A DNA stretch of 14,486 bases from Treponema sp. (GTDB lineage Bacteria; Spirochaetota; Spirochaetia; Treponematales; Treponemataceae), in contig SFOB01000060.1 in NCBI GenBank assembly GCA_004554075.1, positions 1-14,486 on the forward strand. Direction: 5' to 3'. Position 1 is the stretch's first letter. Each line of letters opens with the position of its first letter. Made by a program: the position numbers and the translations under genes. Positions 1-7,199 of the stretch are shown in pieces. The notes below the pieces were generated by a model. It worked only from the letters and a program-made list of their open reading frames with translations. It was not told where the DNA came from and did not search any database.

Positions 1-1644
1 AGCGACCTCATCGCCGGTGTAATCGTCGGCATCGTTGCCCTTCCACTTGCAATCGCATTTGCCATTGCTTCGGGCGTGAATCCAGCTGCGGGACTTTTTA
101 CCGCAATCATCGCAGGTTTTTGTATTTCTGCATTTGGCGGAAGCCGCGTTCAGATTGGCGGCCCTACAGGTGCCTTTGCAGTAATCGTTTATGGAGTAGT
201 TGCTCAGTACGGACTTTCAGGCCTCGCCACAGCAACCGTTATGGCCGGAATCATTCTGATTCTTCTCGGCGCTTTTAAGATGGGCGGTCTTGTAAAGTTC
301 ATTCCTTACACAATCGTTACAGGCTTTACTGCTGGTATCGCTGTAACAATTGCTGCCGGTCAGCTTGGAGACTTCTTCGGTCTTCGCCCTGACTTCTCTC
401 AGCCAATGATGATTCTCGGTGAAGAGTATTCTAAGATGCCAGGTGATTTCCTTCCAAAAATCATCGTATACATCAAATCAGCTACAAGTATCAACCTTTA
501 CTCAACAATCATGGCTGCAGTTTGTCTCGCCTTCATCTTCATCTGGTCTAAGTTCATCAAGAAGATTCCAGGAAGCTTTGTTGTAATCATTCTTGCAACA
601 GTAGTAAGCATCATCCTTGAAAAAACAGCAGGCCTCCACACAGATACAATCGGAACTTTCGCAGACGGCTCACAGCACTTTGTAATTCCTAACACACTTC
701 CAAAGCCACAGCTGCCAGCCCTCAGCATCAAGACAATCACTACCCTCTTCCCTACAGCAATTTCAATTGCAGTTCTTGCTGCAATCGAGTCACTTCTCAG
801 CGCTGTAGTTGCAGATGGTATGATTGGTACAAAACATGATTCAAACACAGAGCTTATCGCTCAGGGAATTGCAAACATCGCAAGCCCTCTCTTCGGCGGA
901 ATCCCAGCTACAGGTGCCATTGCCCGCACAGCAACAAACATTAAGAACGGCGGACGCACACCAGTTGCCGGTATCATCCACGCAATCACCCTGCTCATCA
1001 TCCTCCTCTTTGCAGGAAAGTATGCAGCCTATATTCCAATGGCAGCCCTGGCAGCAGTTCTCATCAACGTTGCCTGGAACATGGCAGGCTTCCCTGCAAT
1101 CCGTTCCCTCCTCAAGGGACAGAAATCAGACATCGCAGTATTTGCCGTTACCTTCCTCATCACAGTATTTGTAGACCTCACAGTTGCAATTGAAGTTGGA
1201 CTTGGCTTTGCTGCCTTCTTCTTCATCAAGAAGATGATTGACCTTTCAGAAGTTCAGAACGAACGCGAGATTCTTACCGGCGGTATCAAAAAAGATCAGC
1301 CTTCTGAAAATCTCGACATTCCTGCAAATACTTTTGTTTACGAAATCGAAGGACCTCTCTTCTTTGGAACAGTACGTAAGTTTGAGCTTGCCACAGAACG
1401 CGCACAGTCAGACTGCAAGTACCTTGTTCTCCGCATGAGAAACACAATCTATCTCGATGCAGGCGGAATCAAGGCTCTCGAACAGTGTAAGGCAGCCTGC
1501 GACCGCAAAGGAATTACAATCGTAATCAGCGGTATTCACACACAGCCTTATCTCTTGCTTGAGAAAACAGGTATGGCAGATACTCTTGGACGTGAGAATA
1601 TTTTTGACAATATTACTGACGCATTAGATAGATGTAGAAAATAA
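1..1644 (+). CDS. SulP-family inorganic anion transporter with C-terminal STAS domain (5' end missing)
   Basis: Inner-membrane anion transporter of the SulP/SLC26 family, which moves sulfate, bicarbonate or dicarboxylates; the substrate cannot be told from the sequence. The frame is open from base 1 with no start, so the N-terminus lies upstream; 547 codons are visible and perhaps 20-40 are missing. The first visible residues (LPLAIAFAIASG) are typical of SulP TM1. A long run of hydrophobic segments follows. The SulP signature lies near visible residues 299-312 (GGIPATGAIARTATN), followed by IPMAALAAVLINVAW. A cytoplasmic STAS domain covers about 443-547. Its phosphorylation-site loop reads DAGG (486-489) instead of the DSSG of SpoIIAA-like proteins, so Ser control there is unlikely. 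The stop codon lies inside the left arm of the palindromic element at 1634-1885. Family is seen in the sequence; the substrate is unknown. Confidence 0.93.
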   Translation, partial: SDLIAGVIVGIVALPLAIAFAIASGVNPAAGLFTAIIAGFCISAFGGSRVQIGGPTGAFAVIVYGVVAQYGLSGLATATVMAGIILILLGAFKMGGLVKFIPYTIVTGFTAGIAVTIAAGQLGDFFGLRPDFSQPMMILGEEYSKMPGDFLPKIIVYIKSATSINLYSTIMAAVCLAFIFIWSKFIKKIPGSFVVIILATVVSIILEKTAGLHTDTIGTFADGSQHFVIPNTLPKPQLPALSIKTITTLFPTAISIAVLAAIESLLSAVVADGMIGTKHDSNTELIAQGIANIASPLFGGIPATGAIARTATNIKNGGRTPVAGIIHAITLLIILLFAGKYAAYIPMAALAAVLINVAWNMAGFPAIRSLLKGQKSDIAVFAVTFLITVFVDLTVAIEVGLGFAAFFFIKKMIDLSEVQNEREILTGGIKKDQPSENLDIPANTFVYEIEGPLFFGTVRKFELATERAQSDCKYLVLRMRNTIYLDAGGIKALEQCKAACDRKGITIVISGIHTQPYLLLEKTGMADTLGRENIFDNITDALDRCRK

Positions 1645-1885
1645 GGACATTTTATATAGTCCGTGCCTTAAAAAAATCTGATTGGCGGAGCAGGCACGGG
1701 GTACAAACTGCCTCTTGAGCTTTTTGGCGCTTAGCCATAAAAAGAATCCGAGGATTTTCGCTTGCGAAAACCGCAGGATTCTTACACAAAAAAGGGAAAG
1801 CGAGCATGTTTGTACCCCAGTGACAGCGGGAGCCAATCAGATTTTTTTATTTACGTTCATTATATAAAATGTCCTTATTATCTAC
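1634..1885. repeat. 252-bp nested imperfect palindrome, MITE-like intergenic element
   Basis: Nested complementary arms span the gap between the SulP stop and the polA promoter. Outer arms 1634-1658 and 1861-1885 are inverted copies with 24 of 25 bases matching. Second arms 1669-1686 and 1832-1849 match over 18 of 18. Third arms 1698-1708 and 1808-1818 (GGGGTACAAAC and its complement) match over 11 of 11. A central hairpin pairs 1742-1749 with 1776-1783 and 1755-1761 with 1764-1770. The whole segment could fold back on itself as single-stranded DNA or RNA. There is no transposase inside and I see no clear target-site duplication. It overlaps the last codons of the transporter and ends one base before the putative polA -35. 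A non-autonomous mobile element is the favoured reading; a long terminator/processing hairpin is the alternative. Short ORFs inside it look like by-products. Confidence 0.75.
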
Positions 1886-1886
1886 C

Positions 1887-1915
1887 TTGCACGCGTATCG
1901 CATTTCGTCTAAAAT
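1887..1915 (+). promoter_or_regulatory. Putative polA promoter with -10 abutting the start codon
   Basis: TTGCAC at 1887-1892, a 17-base spacer, then TAAAAT at 1910-1915. Only six bases separate the -10 from the polA ATG at 1922, and no purine-rich Shine-Dalgarno sequence precedes that ATG. If the promoter is real, transcription would start at or next to the ATG. The -35 is weak (only its TTG matches consensus), so this is a moderate call. Confidence 0.4.
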
Positions 1916-1921
1916 ATTCTC

Positions 1922-4780
1922 ATGTCAACAAAAGATTTTAACGAAAAAACTGTATACGTATTAGACAGCTACGGACTGATTTTCCGCTGCTACTTTGCTT
2001 TCATCAGCCGCCCCCTTACAAATCAGCGCGGCGAAAATGTTTCGGCCCTCTTCGGCTTTTTCAGAAACTTCCATTATATACTTCAGCATTACAAACCAGG
2101 CTACATAGTTGCAGCCATGGATTCTAAAACAAAAACCTTCCGCCACGAAATGTACGACCAGTACAAGGCTAACCGCCCGAAAACTCCGGAAGATCTTCAC
2201 GCTCAGGTGCCATGGATCTGCGAAACTCTGGAAGCCCTCGGTATTCCAGTCCTCCAGTGCGACGGCTACGAGGCCGACGACATCATCGCAACCGTTTCCC
2301 GCAAGTGCCGCGAATCAGGCCGCACCTGCCGCATCCTCAGTGGAGACAAGGACCTCATGCAGCTGGTAGACGAATCCACACAAATTCTAAAGCCAGTAAC
2401 CGGTGGCGAAACCTGGAAGGTAACCGGCATAGAAGGTGTAGAAGCCGAATGGGGTGTAAAGCCTCCAAAACTGCTCGACCTTCTTTCCCTCTTCGGTGAC
2501 TCTGCCGATAACATTCCGGGCGTCCGCGGAGTCGGTGTAAAAACCGCTTCCAAGCTCATAAACGACTACGGCGACCTCGACGGCATTTACGCCCATATAG
2601 ACGAAATCAAAGGCGCCATGCAGAAAAAGTTGTCCGAGGGCAAAAAAGACGCCTACTTCAGCCGAGACCTTGTCCGCCTCTGCGACACCGTTCCCTGTCC
2701 CGACATCGACGCCGCCATTAACCGCGACCAGTACACCTTCAACTACGCCGCCGCTGCCGACCTTCTCATGAAATACGGCGTGCCAAGCGTCGCAAAATCT
2801 TACGCCAGCCTTGGAGTAGAAAATGGACAAGGAGGGGGAAGTCTCCCCCTCGCTCCAGCCACTGACGTGTCTTCCGCTACCCCTTCTGCGGGGGATACCC
2901 CCGCAACGCCCCCGTTAGAATTAAAGCAGAATGACACATCCGCCTACAAGGCCCTCACCACTCTTGACGAGCTCACCACCTACATCGACGCCGCCCTAAA
3001 AGCTCCACAGGTAGCCTACGACAGCGAAACAGACGGACTCGACACAATGGCCGCAAACATACTCGGCTTCTCCCTCTGTTTTGAGGCAGGCAAAGCCGTA
3101 TACATACCAATCGCCCGCGACAGCGGAGACCTCTTTGCAGATACCACAGGCATCCCTCTTAAAGATGCCCTTAGCCAGCTCCTCCGCCTCTTCCAGGCAA
3201 AAGACCTTACAGTTATAATGCACAACGCAAAGTTCGACCTCAAGGTGCTGGCAACAAACATCAAAAAAGCAGGTTTCAAAAACGCCAAGCTGACAGAAAA
3301 AATCTTAGAATCAAAAATCTACGATACAATGATTTACGCCTGGCTGCAGAATCCAGAACGCACCGGCAAAAACAGCTACTCCCTCGAATCCCTTGGAGAA
3401 CAGATTCTCGGTCTCAAGGGCATAGAGTTTAACGACATAGTAGAAAAGGGCCAGACCTTTGCAGACGTACCTCTCGAAAAGGCAGCCCCATACGGAGCAG
3501 AAGACGCAGACTTTACCTTAAAGCTTGCTCAGGCTCAGCAGAAATCAGACGAAGGCCACCTCAAAGACCTCTTCGCCCTCGAAATGAAAGTCCTTCCAAT
3601 CCTGACCCTTATGGAGCTTACCGGCATCCACGTGGATACTGCCACCCTCCACGCATACAACAAGGAGCTTACAGAAGGCATCGCCGCAGCGGAGCAGGCC
3701 ATCTACAAGGAAGTAGGCCACGAGTTCAATATCGCTTCTCCAAAACAGCTGCAGACAGTCCTCTTCGAAGAACGCGGCCTCAAAGCCGGCAAAAAGACAA
3801 AGACCGGCTATTCAACAGACACATCAGTTCTCGAAGAGCTGGCCTTTGAAGATCCTGTTCCAAAAATGATTCTCGAATACCGCGAAATGGCCAAGCTTAA
3901 ATCAACTTATGTAGAAGCCCTACCAAAGCTGGTAGACGACCAGGGCCGCATACACACAGACTTTGTACAGACAGGAACCGCCACAGGCCGTCTTTCCTGC
4001 CGCGAGCCAAACCTTCAGAATATCCCTGTCCGCAACGAAGCAGGCCGCCGTATCCGCTCTGCCTTTACCGCACCGGAAGGCAAGGTCCTCATCTCTGCAG
4101 ACTATTCTCAGATTGAGCTTGTTGTTCTTGCCCACCTTTCGGGCGACAAAAATATGAGCCAGTCCTTCATAGATGGCACAGATGTTCACAAGGCAACTGC
4201 CGCCCTCATCTACGGAGTTGCCCCGGACGCAGTCACACCAGAAATGCGCCGTACTGCAAAAACAATCAACTTCGGCGTAATCTACGGAATGTCAGCCTTC
4301 CGCCTTGCCCGTGACCTTGGAATCAGCCGCACTCAGGCCGCTCAGTTTATCGATAACTACTTTGCCCAGTACAGCAGCGTAGATTCCTTCATCAAAGACA
4401 CAATCAAAAAGGCAGAAGAATCCGGCTATGTAGAAACTCTCTTTGGCCGCCGCCGCCCTATTATGAACATCAACAGCCGCAACAAGCTGGAAAAATCAGC
4501 CGCAGAAAGAATCGCCGTAAACACACCGGTTCAGGGCTCTGCCGCAGATATTGTAAAGACCGCTATGATTTCAGTAAGCGAGGCTCTGACAAAGACAAAA
4601 TCACCTGCCCGCCTCCTGCTGCAGGTACACGACGAACTTATTTTCGAATGCCCGGACGATCAGGCAAGTATCGACGCTACAATAGCCCTTATCAAAGATA
4701 AAATGGAAAATGCAGTAAAGCTAAACGTGCCACTGCGTGTAAGCATTGAATACGGTAAAAACTGGGGAGAGTTCCACTAA
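1922..4780 (+). CDS. polA: DNA polymerase I (5'-3' exonuclease, 3'-5' exonuclease, polymerase)
   Basis: Pol I removes RNA primers and fills gaps in lagging-strand synthesis and excision repair. At 952 aa it is close to the full-length family size. The 5' nuclease domain (about 10-295) has D15, EADD at 117-120, GDKDL at 141-145 and the helix-hairpin-helix GDSADNIPG at 192-200. A Pro/Gly/Ala/Ser-rich linker (about 301-336) carries an apparent palindromic insertion. The 3'-5' exonuclease (about 345-540) keeps D367 and E369 (DSE), D439 (HNAKFD) and Y524/D528 (YGAED), so proofreading should be active. The polymerase domain has motif A D727 (DYSQIEL), motif B with R776, K780, F784 and Y788 (RRTAKTINFGVIYG), and motif C HDE at 903-905. 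F784 corresponds to E. coli F762, the dNTP-discriminating Phe. The stop overlaps the coaE start by one base. The start is supported by the D15 context; there is no Shine-Dalgarno. Confidence 0.98.
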   Translation: MSTKDFNEKTVYVLDSYGLIFRCYFAFISRPLTNQRGENVSALFGFFRNFHYILQHYKPGYIVAAMDSKTKTFRHEMYDQYKANRPKTPEDLHAQVPWICETLEALGIPVLQCDGYEADDIIATVSRKCRESGRTCRILSGDKDLMQLVDESTQILKPVTGGETWKVTGIEGVEAEWGVKPPKLLDLLSLFGDSADNIPGVRGVGVKTASKLINDYGDLDGIYAHIDEIKGAMQKKLSEGKKDAYFSRDLVRLCDTVPCPDIDAAINRDQYTFNYAAAADLLMKYGVPSVAKSYASLGVENGQGGGSLPLAPATDVSSATPSAGDTPATPPLELKQNDTSAYKALTTLDELTTYIDAALKAPQVAYDSETDGLDTMAANILGFSLCFEAGKAVYIPIARDSGDLFADTTGIPLKDALSQLLRLFQAKDLTVIMHNAKFDLKVLATNIKKAGFKNAKLTEKILESKIYDTMIYAWLQNPERTGKNSYSLESLGEQILGLKGIEFNDIVEKGQTFADVPLEKAAPYGAEDADFTLKLAQAQQKSDEGHLKDLFALEMKVLPILTLMELTGIHVDTATLHAYNKELTEGIAAAEQAIYKEVGHEFNIASPKQLQTVLFEERGLKAGKKTKTGYSTDTSVLEELAFEDPVPKMILEYREMAKLKSTYVEALPKLVDDQGRIHTDFVQTGTATGRLSCREPNLQNIPVRNEAGRRIRSAFTAPEGKVLISADYSQIELVVLAHLSGDKNMSQSFIDGTDVHKATAALIYGVAPDAVTPEMRRTAKTINFGVIYGMSAFRLARDLGISRTQAAQFIDNYFAQYSSVDSFIKDTIKKAEESGYVETLFGRRRPIMNINSRNKLEKSAAERIAVNTPVQGSAADIVKTAMISVSEALTKTKSPARLLLQVHDELIFECPDDQASIDATIALIKDKMENAVKLNVPLRVSIEYGKNWGEFH
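2830..2913 (+). repeat. Apparent in-frame GC-rich palindromic insertion in the polA linker
   Basis: Two strong hairpins lie in the reading frame between the 5' nuclease and the Klenow-like part of polA. GAGGGGGA at 2832-2839 pairs with TCCCCCTC at 2844-2851 (four-base loop). GCGGGGG at 2888-2894 pairs with CCCCCGC at 2898-2904 (three-base loop). The segment encodes a low-complexity stretch rich in Gly, Pro, Ala, Ser and Thr and has much stronger G and C runs than the flanking codons. My boundaries span 84 bases, 28 codons, so the frame is kept, but both edges are estimates. It resembles in concept the Rickettsia palindromic elements that insert in frame into genes. Whether it recurs elsewhere in this genome cannot be seen here. 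Confidence 0.55.
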
Positions 4781-5343
4781 TGGCAAAGGCCACCGCACCA
4801 CAAGTCATTGCCGTCACCGGCCCCATGGCCGCCGGCAAAAACTACATCTGCAAAAAACTCGAAGAAGAAGGCTGGTCTTCAATAGACGCAGACCTCCTCG
4901 TACACGACGCAATCGAGCTTGCTAAAGACCGCATTTTAGAAACCTTTGGACCGCTTGCAAAAAAAGAAAATCTCCAGATTCAGAATGAAGACGGCTCCAT
5001 AAACCGCAAGGCCCTGGGCAGCCTGCTTTTTTCAAATCCAGAGTTTTTAAGAACTCAGGAATCAATTGTTTATCCGATTATCACAAAAATGATTGAAGAC
5101 TTTATAAGCTCTCACGAAAAGACAATTATAAATGCAACTGTGCTTTACAAAACCCCAGAGCTTCTTTCCCGCTGCGAAAAAATCCTCTTTGTAACAGCGC
5201 CCTTTTTCACCCGCCTGCGCCGGGCCCGCTGCCGGGATCATCTGCCACTCAAACAAATATTCCGCCGCTTTCACTCACAGCGAAATCTTCTTGGCCAGTA
5301 CAAAAAAACAGGGCTCCCGCTGGAAATTATCCATAACAAATAA
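4780..5343 (+). CDS. coaE: Dephospho-CoA kinase
   Basis: Catalyses the last step of coenzyme A synthesis, ATP-dependent phosphorylation of the 3'-hydroxyl of dephospho-CoA, in the cytoplasm. The N-terminus has a P-loop, GPMAAGKN at residues 14-21, followed by IDAD at 35-38, the usual CoaE substrate motif. The middle has NRKALGSLLFSNPEFL and a VYPII segment matching the CoaE pattern. The lid-like region has RARCRDHLP and RFHSQRNLL. Two oddities: the P-loop ends in Lys-Asn rather than Lys-Ser/Thr, and the 187-aa protein stops at IIHNK, where other CoaE proteins continue past a similar NNG turn with a short C-terminal helix. Its ATG overlaps the polA stop by one base, with GGGGAG about ten bases upstream, so translation is probably coupled to polA. 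It converges with the minus-strand gene ending at 5352, leaving an 8-base gap with no clear terminator. Confidence 0.9.
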   Translation: MAKATAPQVIAVTGPMAAGKNYICKKLEEEGWSSIDADLLVHDAIELAKDRILETFGPLAKKENLQIQNEDGSINRKALGSLLFSNPEFLRTQESIVYPIITKMIEDFISSHEKTIINATVLYKTPELLSRCEKILFVTAPFFTRLRRARCRDHLPLKQIFRRFHSQRNLLGQYKKTGLPLEIIHNK

Positions 5344-5351
5344 TTACAAGC

Positions 5352-7187
5352 TTATATTCTCGAGTGTCTTGAAACAAATAAAACAGAAGCACAAATCAGC
5401 ATTACAATGTAAAGCACAAGACCTGCTATCATACCACCCGAAATTCCAAGTCCTCCAAGAAGAACGTAATTAATCAGGCGGAAGAGGAAGGTCATCATCT
5501 TGTTAAAAAGCATGGAGATGAGGATAAATGGTATAAAGGCAAAGGCCCAGGTAAACTTAAAATACTGGGTTGGTTCAATTCTGTTATTCCAGCCAAAGCA
5601 GGCAAGCAGAACAAAAATCACAAGAATCCAGAGTGGATAATACAATCTGTTCATTAAAGACTGGCCGTAAACTTCTGTACAGAAGCCGTATTTTCCCGCC
5701 ATACGCACAAGCTTAATCAAAGAAGGAAGAGACATTGATTCCGGCGTAGAAGTTGAGTTTTCCAGCAGCAGGAAGTTATCATAAGGAATAGAAAGCAAAA
5801 GATACTCTGGTGTCATAGCAGTTTCACCGCTGGCATAAGTATAAAGCGGCTCATTATGAATTTCCGGTGAATCACGGCCTACAGACTTAAGCATAATGTA
5901 TGGAACATTGTCTATACTGTCATCAATTCCCATAAGGGCTTTTGTAGTAGGAGTAAGTGTTTTTACAGAAACAGGAAGCACCTTTGCATAAGGAACCGTC
6001 ATGGTTCTGAATACCTCACCTGCTCTACTTACTGAAACAATTGTAAGGGCGCGCAGATACTGTATAGAGTTACCGGTAGAAGCAACAGTTGTCATTCCCT
6101 TAAAGTAAATTACATCGCGGGAACCGTCTGCATATTCATAAGAAAAATAAACGTCATTTGCGCTTTCAAAACTCTTAAGTTCAAAAGTTTCGTCTACAAA
6201 GAAACTTCTTTCGTTAATTCTGTTTTCTGCAATCTGAAGATAGAAAACAACATCCGGATCCGACTGCATCTCCCTTGAAGACTGGTAAAGTTCACGGAAG
6301 ATATAATAGGCTTTAAGATCGTCCTTTTCTACAAGGGCCAGATAACCTTCATATTTTCGTTCAAAAAGCAGCTGTCCTTCTGTCTTTGCAAGGTTATGAT
6401 ATTCTGTAAGATTATTCCAGGCAGCAGTAGAAAGCTTTTTCAACTCTTCCAGATTAGGATCCTTTGGAGTTGCAAGCTTTATTCCAAGCTCTGAATAATA
6501 ATGCGCATTAAACCATTCTTTGTTATTAAAGGCTCGCTGTGCTTTTTCATAAAGCTGGAAAACTTCATTTATCTGCTCTGCATCTATTACTACACGGTCT
6601 ACCTTTTCAGCTTCTTCAACAGACTCATAAAGCTTAAAGCGGATATTTGAAGTACGGGCACGGTTTATTTCAACATCTGCCCGGTCCCTCAAATCTACAG
6701 CTTTCTTTTCATTTGGACTAAGCTTAAGTGCGGCATCAGCATAATTCATGGCACGCTCATAATAACCGTTATCAAAAAGCTTGTTTCCTACATTAATATA
6801 ATCATTTACGATTTTCGGGCGGTTTATAATTGATGTTTTTTTATTGGCGGTAAGAAGCAAAAGCACTTCTGAACAGGCTGTAAGAAAAAAGGCAATGGAA
6901 ATGGAAACAATCATTACCATCTTAAAGCGGTCCATCATAGCCTTAGAAAATCGTTCAGTACTTCCTTCTGGATTTCGACCAAAGTGAACCGAACAGCTTA
7001 CTACAAAGCCTGTTACGGTAACCCCCGGTATATATCTTCCAAAATTCTGCAATCCGGTCATCAGTTTATAAAGGAATACAGAAGATTCAGGAACTTCAGC
7101 AGGTATTGCACTCATAAACCCTACAACAAAGCTGACTATAAGTCCTATTATTATGAAAATCGAAAGTATGCCGAATATTTTTTTCAT
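5352..7187 (-). CDS. Unrecognised membrane protein with TPR-like soluble domain, 3+3 TM segments
   Basis: I do not recognise a named family. The 611-aa protein has a hydrophobic N-terminal segment (about 5-27), a weaker one (about 50-70) and a strong one (about 88-113). A large soluble region follows (about 115-505), then three hydrophobic segments (about 512-530, 540-562 and 568-605). The soluble part begins with helical TPR-like sequence near 129-175 (GNKLFDNGYYERAMNYADAALKLSP), continues with acidic/helical stretches and ends in a more beta-like portion. The ATG is preceded by GGGAAGGGAT, a good ribosome binding site, 12 bases after the stop of the upstream gene, so the two form an operon. 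A lipobox-like LTAC near residue 103 lies inside the third hydrophobic segment and is unlikely to be processed. The soluble domain may be extracytoplasmic and could bind a partner or an envelope component; that is inference from topology only. Confidence 0.85.
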   Translation of the reverse strand: MKKIFGILSIFIIIGLIVSFVVGFMSAIPAEVPESSVFLYKLMTGLQNFGRYIPGVTVTGFVVSCSVHFGRNPEGSTERFSKAMMDRFKMVMIVSISIAFFLTACSEVLLLLTANKKTSIINRPKIVNDYINVGNKLFDNGYYERAMNYADAALKLSPNEKKAVDLRDRADVEINRARTSNIRFKLYESVEEAEKVDRVVIDAEQINEVFQLYEKAQRAFNNKEWFNAHYYSELGIKLATPKDPNLEELKKLSTAAWNNLTEYHNLAKTEGQLLFERKYEGYLALVEKDDLKAYYIFRELYQSSREMQSDPDVVFYLQIAENRINERSFFVDETFELKSFESANDVYFSYEYADGSRDVIYFKGMTTVASTGNSIQYLRALTIVSVSRAGEVFRTMTVPYAKVLPVSVKTLTPTTKALMGIDDSIDNVPYIMLKSVGRDSPEIHNEPLYTYASGETAMTPEYLLLSIPYDNFLLLENSTSTPESMSLPSLIKLVRMAGKYGFCTEVYGQSLMNRLYYPLWILVIFVLLACFGWNNRIEPTQYFKFTWAFAFIPFILISMLFNKMMTFLFRLINYVLLGGLGISGGMIAGLVLYIVMLICASVLFVSRHSRI

Positions 7188-7199
7188 ATTATCCCTTCC

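Noticed and set aside
498..1438. ORFs within the SulP gene on other frames and the opposite strand
   Set aside because: Shadows of the transporter frame: low-complexity or compositionally odd proteins with no recognisable motifs.
1795..1836. Peptide VTGVQTC on the minus strand, similar to a known translation of sequencing-adapter sequence
   Set aside because: The underlying DNA does not match the adapter beyond a few bases, and it pairs with the left arm of the palindrome, so it is native sequence.
1624..1867. Short ORFs on both strands within the palindromic element (70 aa minus, 61 aa plus)
   Set aside because: They lie wholly inside the inverted-repeat element, have no ribosome binding site or family resemblance, and share mirror-like peptides because of the palindrome.
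2212..2830. Several 80-147 aa ORFs overlapping polA
   Set aside because: They arise from the GC-rich codon pattern of polA, whose own frame has every catalytic motif.
6870..6936. Lipobox-like LTAC in the 611-aa protein with possible internal Met starts, suggesting a lipoprotein
   Set aside because: The motif is in the middle of a hydrophobic segment that continues after the Cys, and the upstream start has a much better ribosome binding site and a hydrophobic N-terminus.
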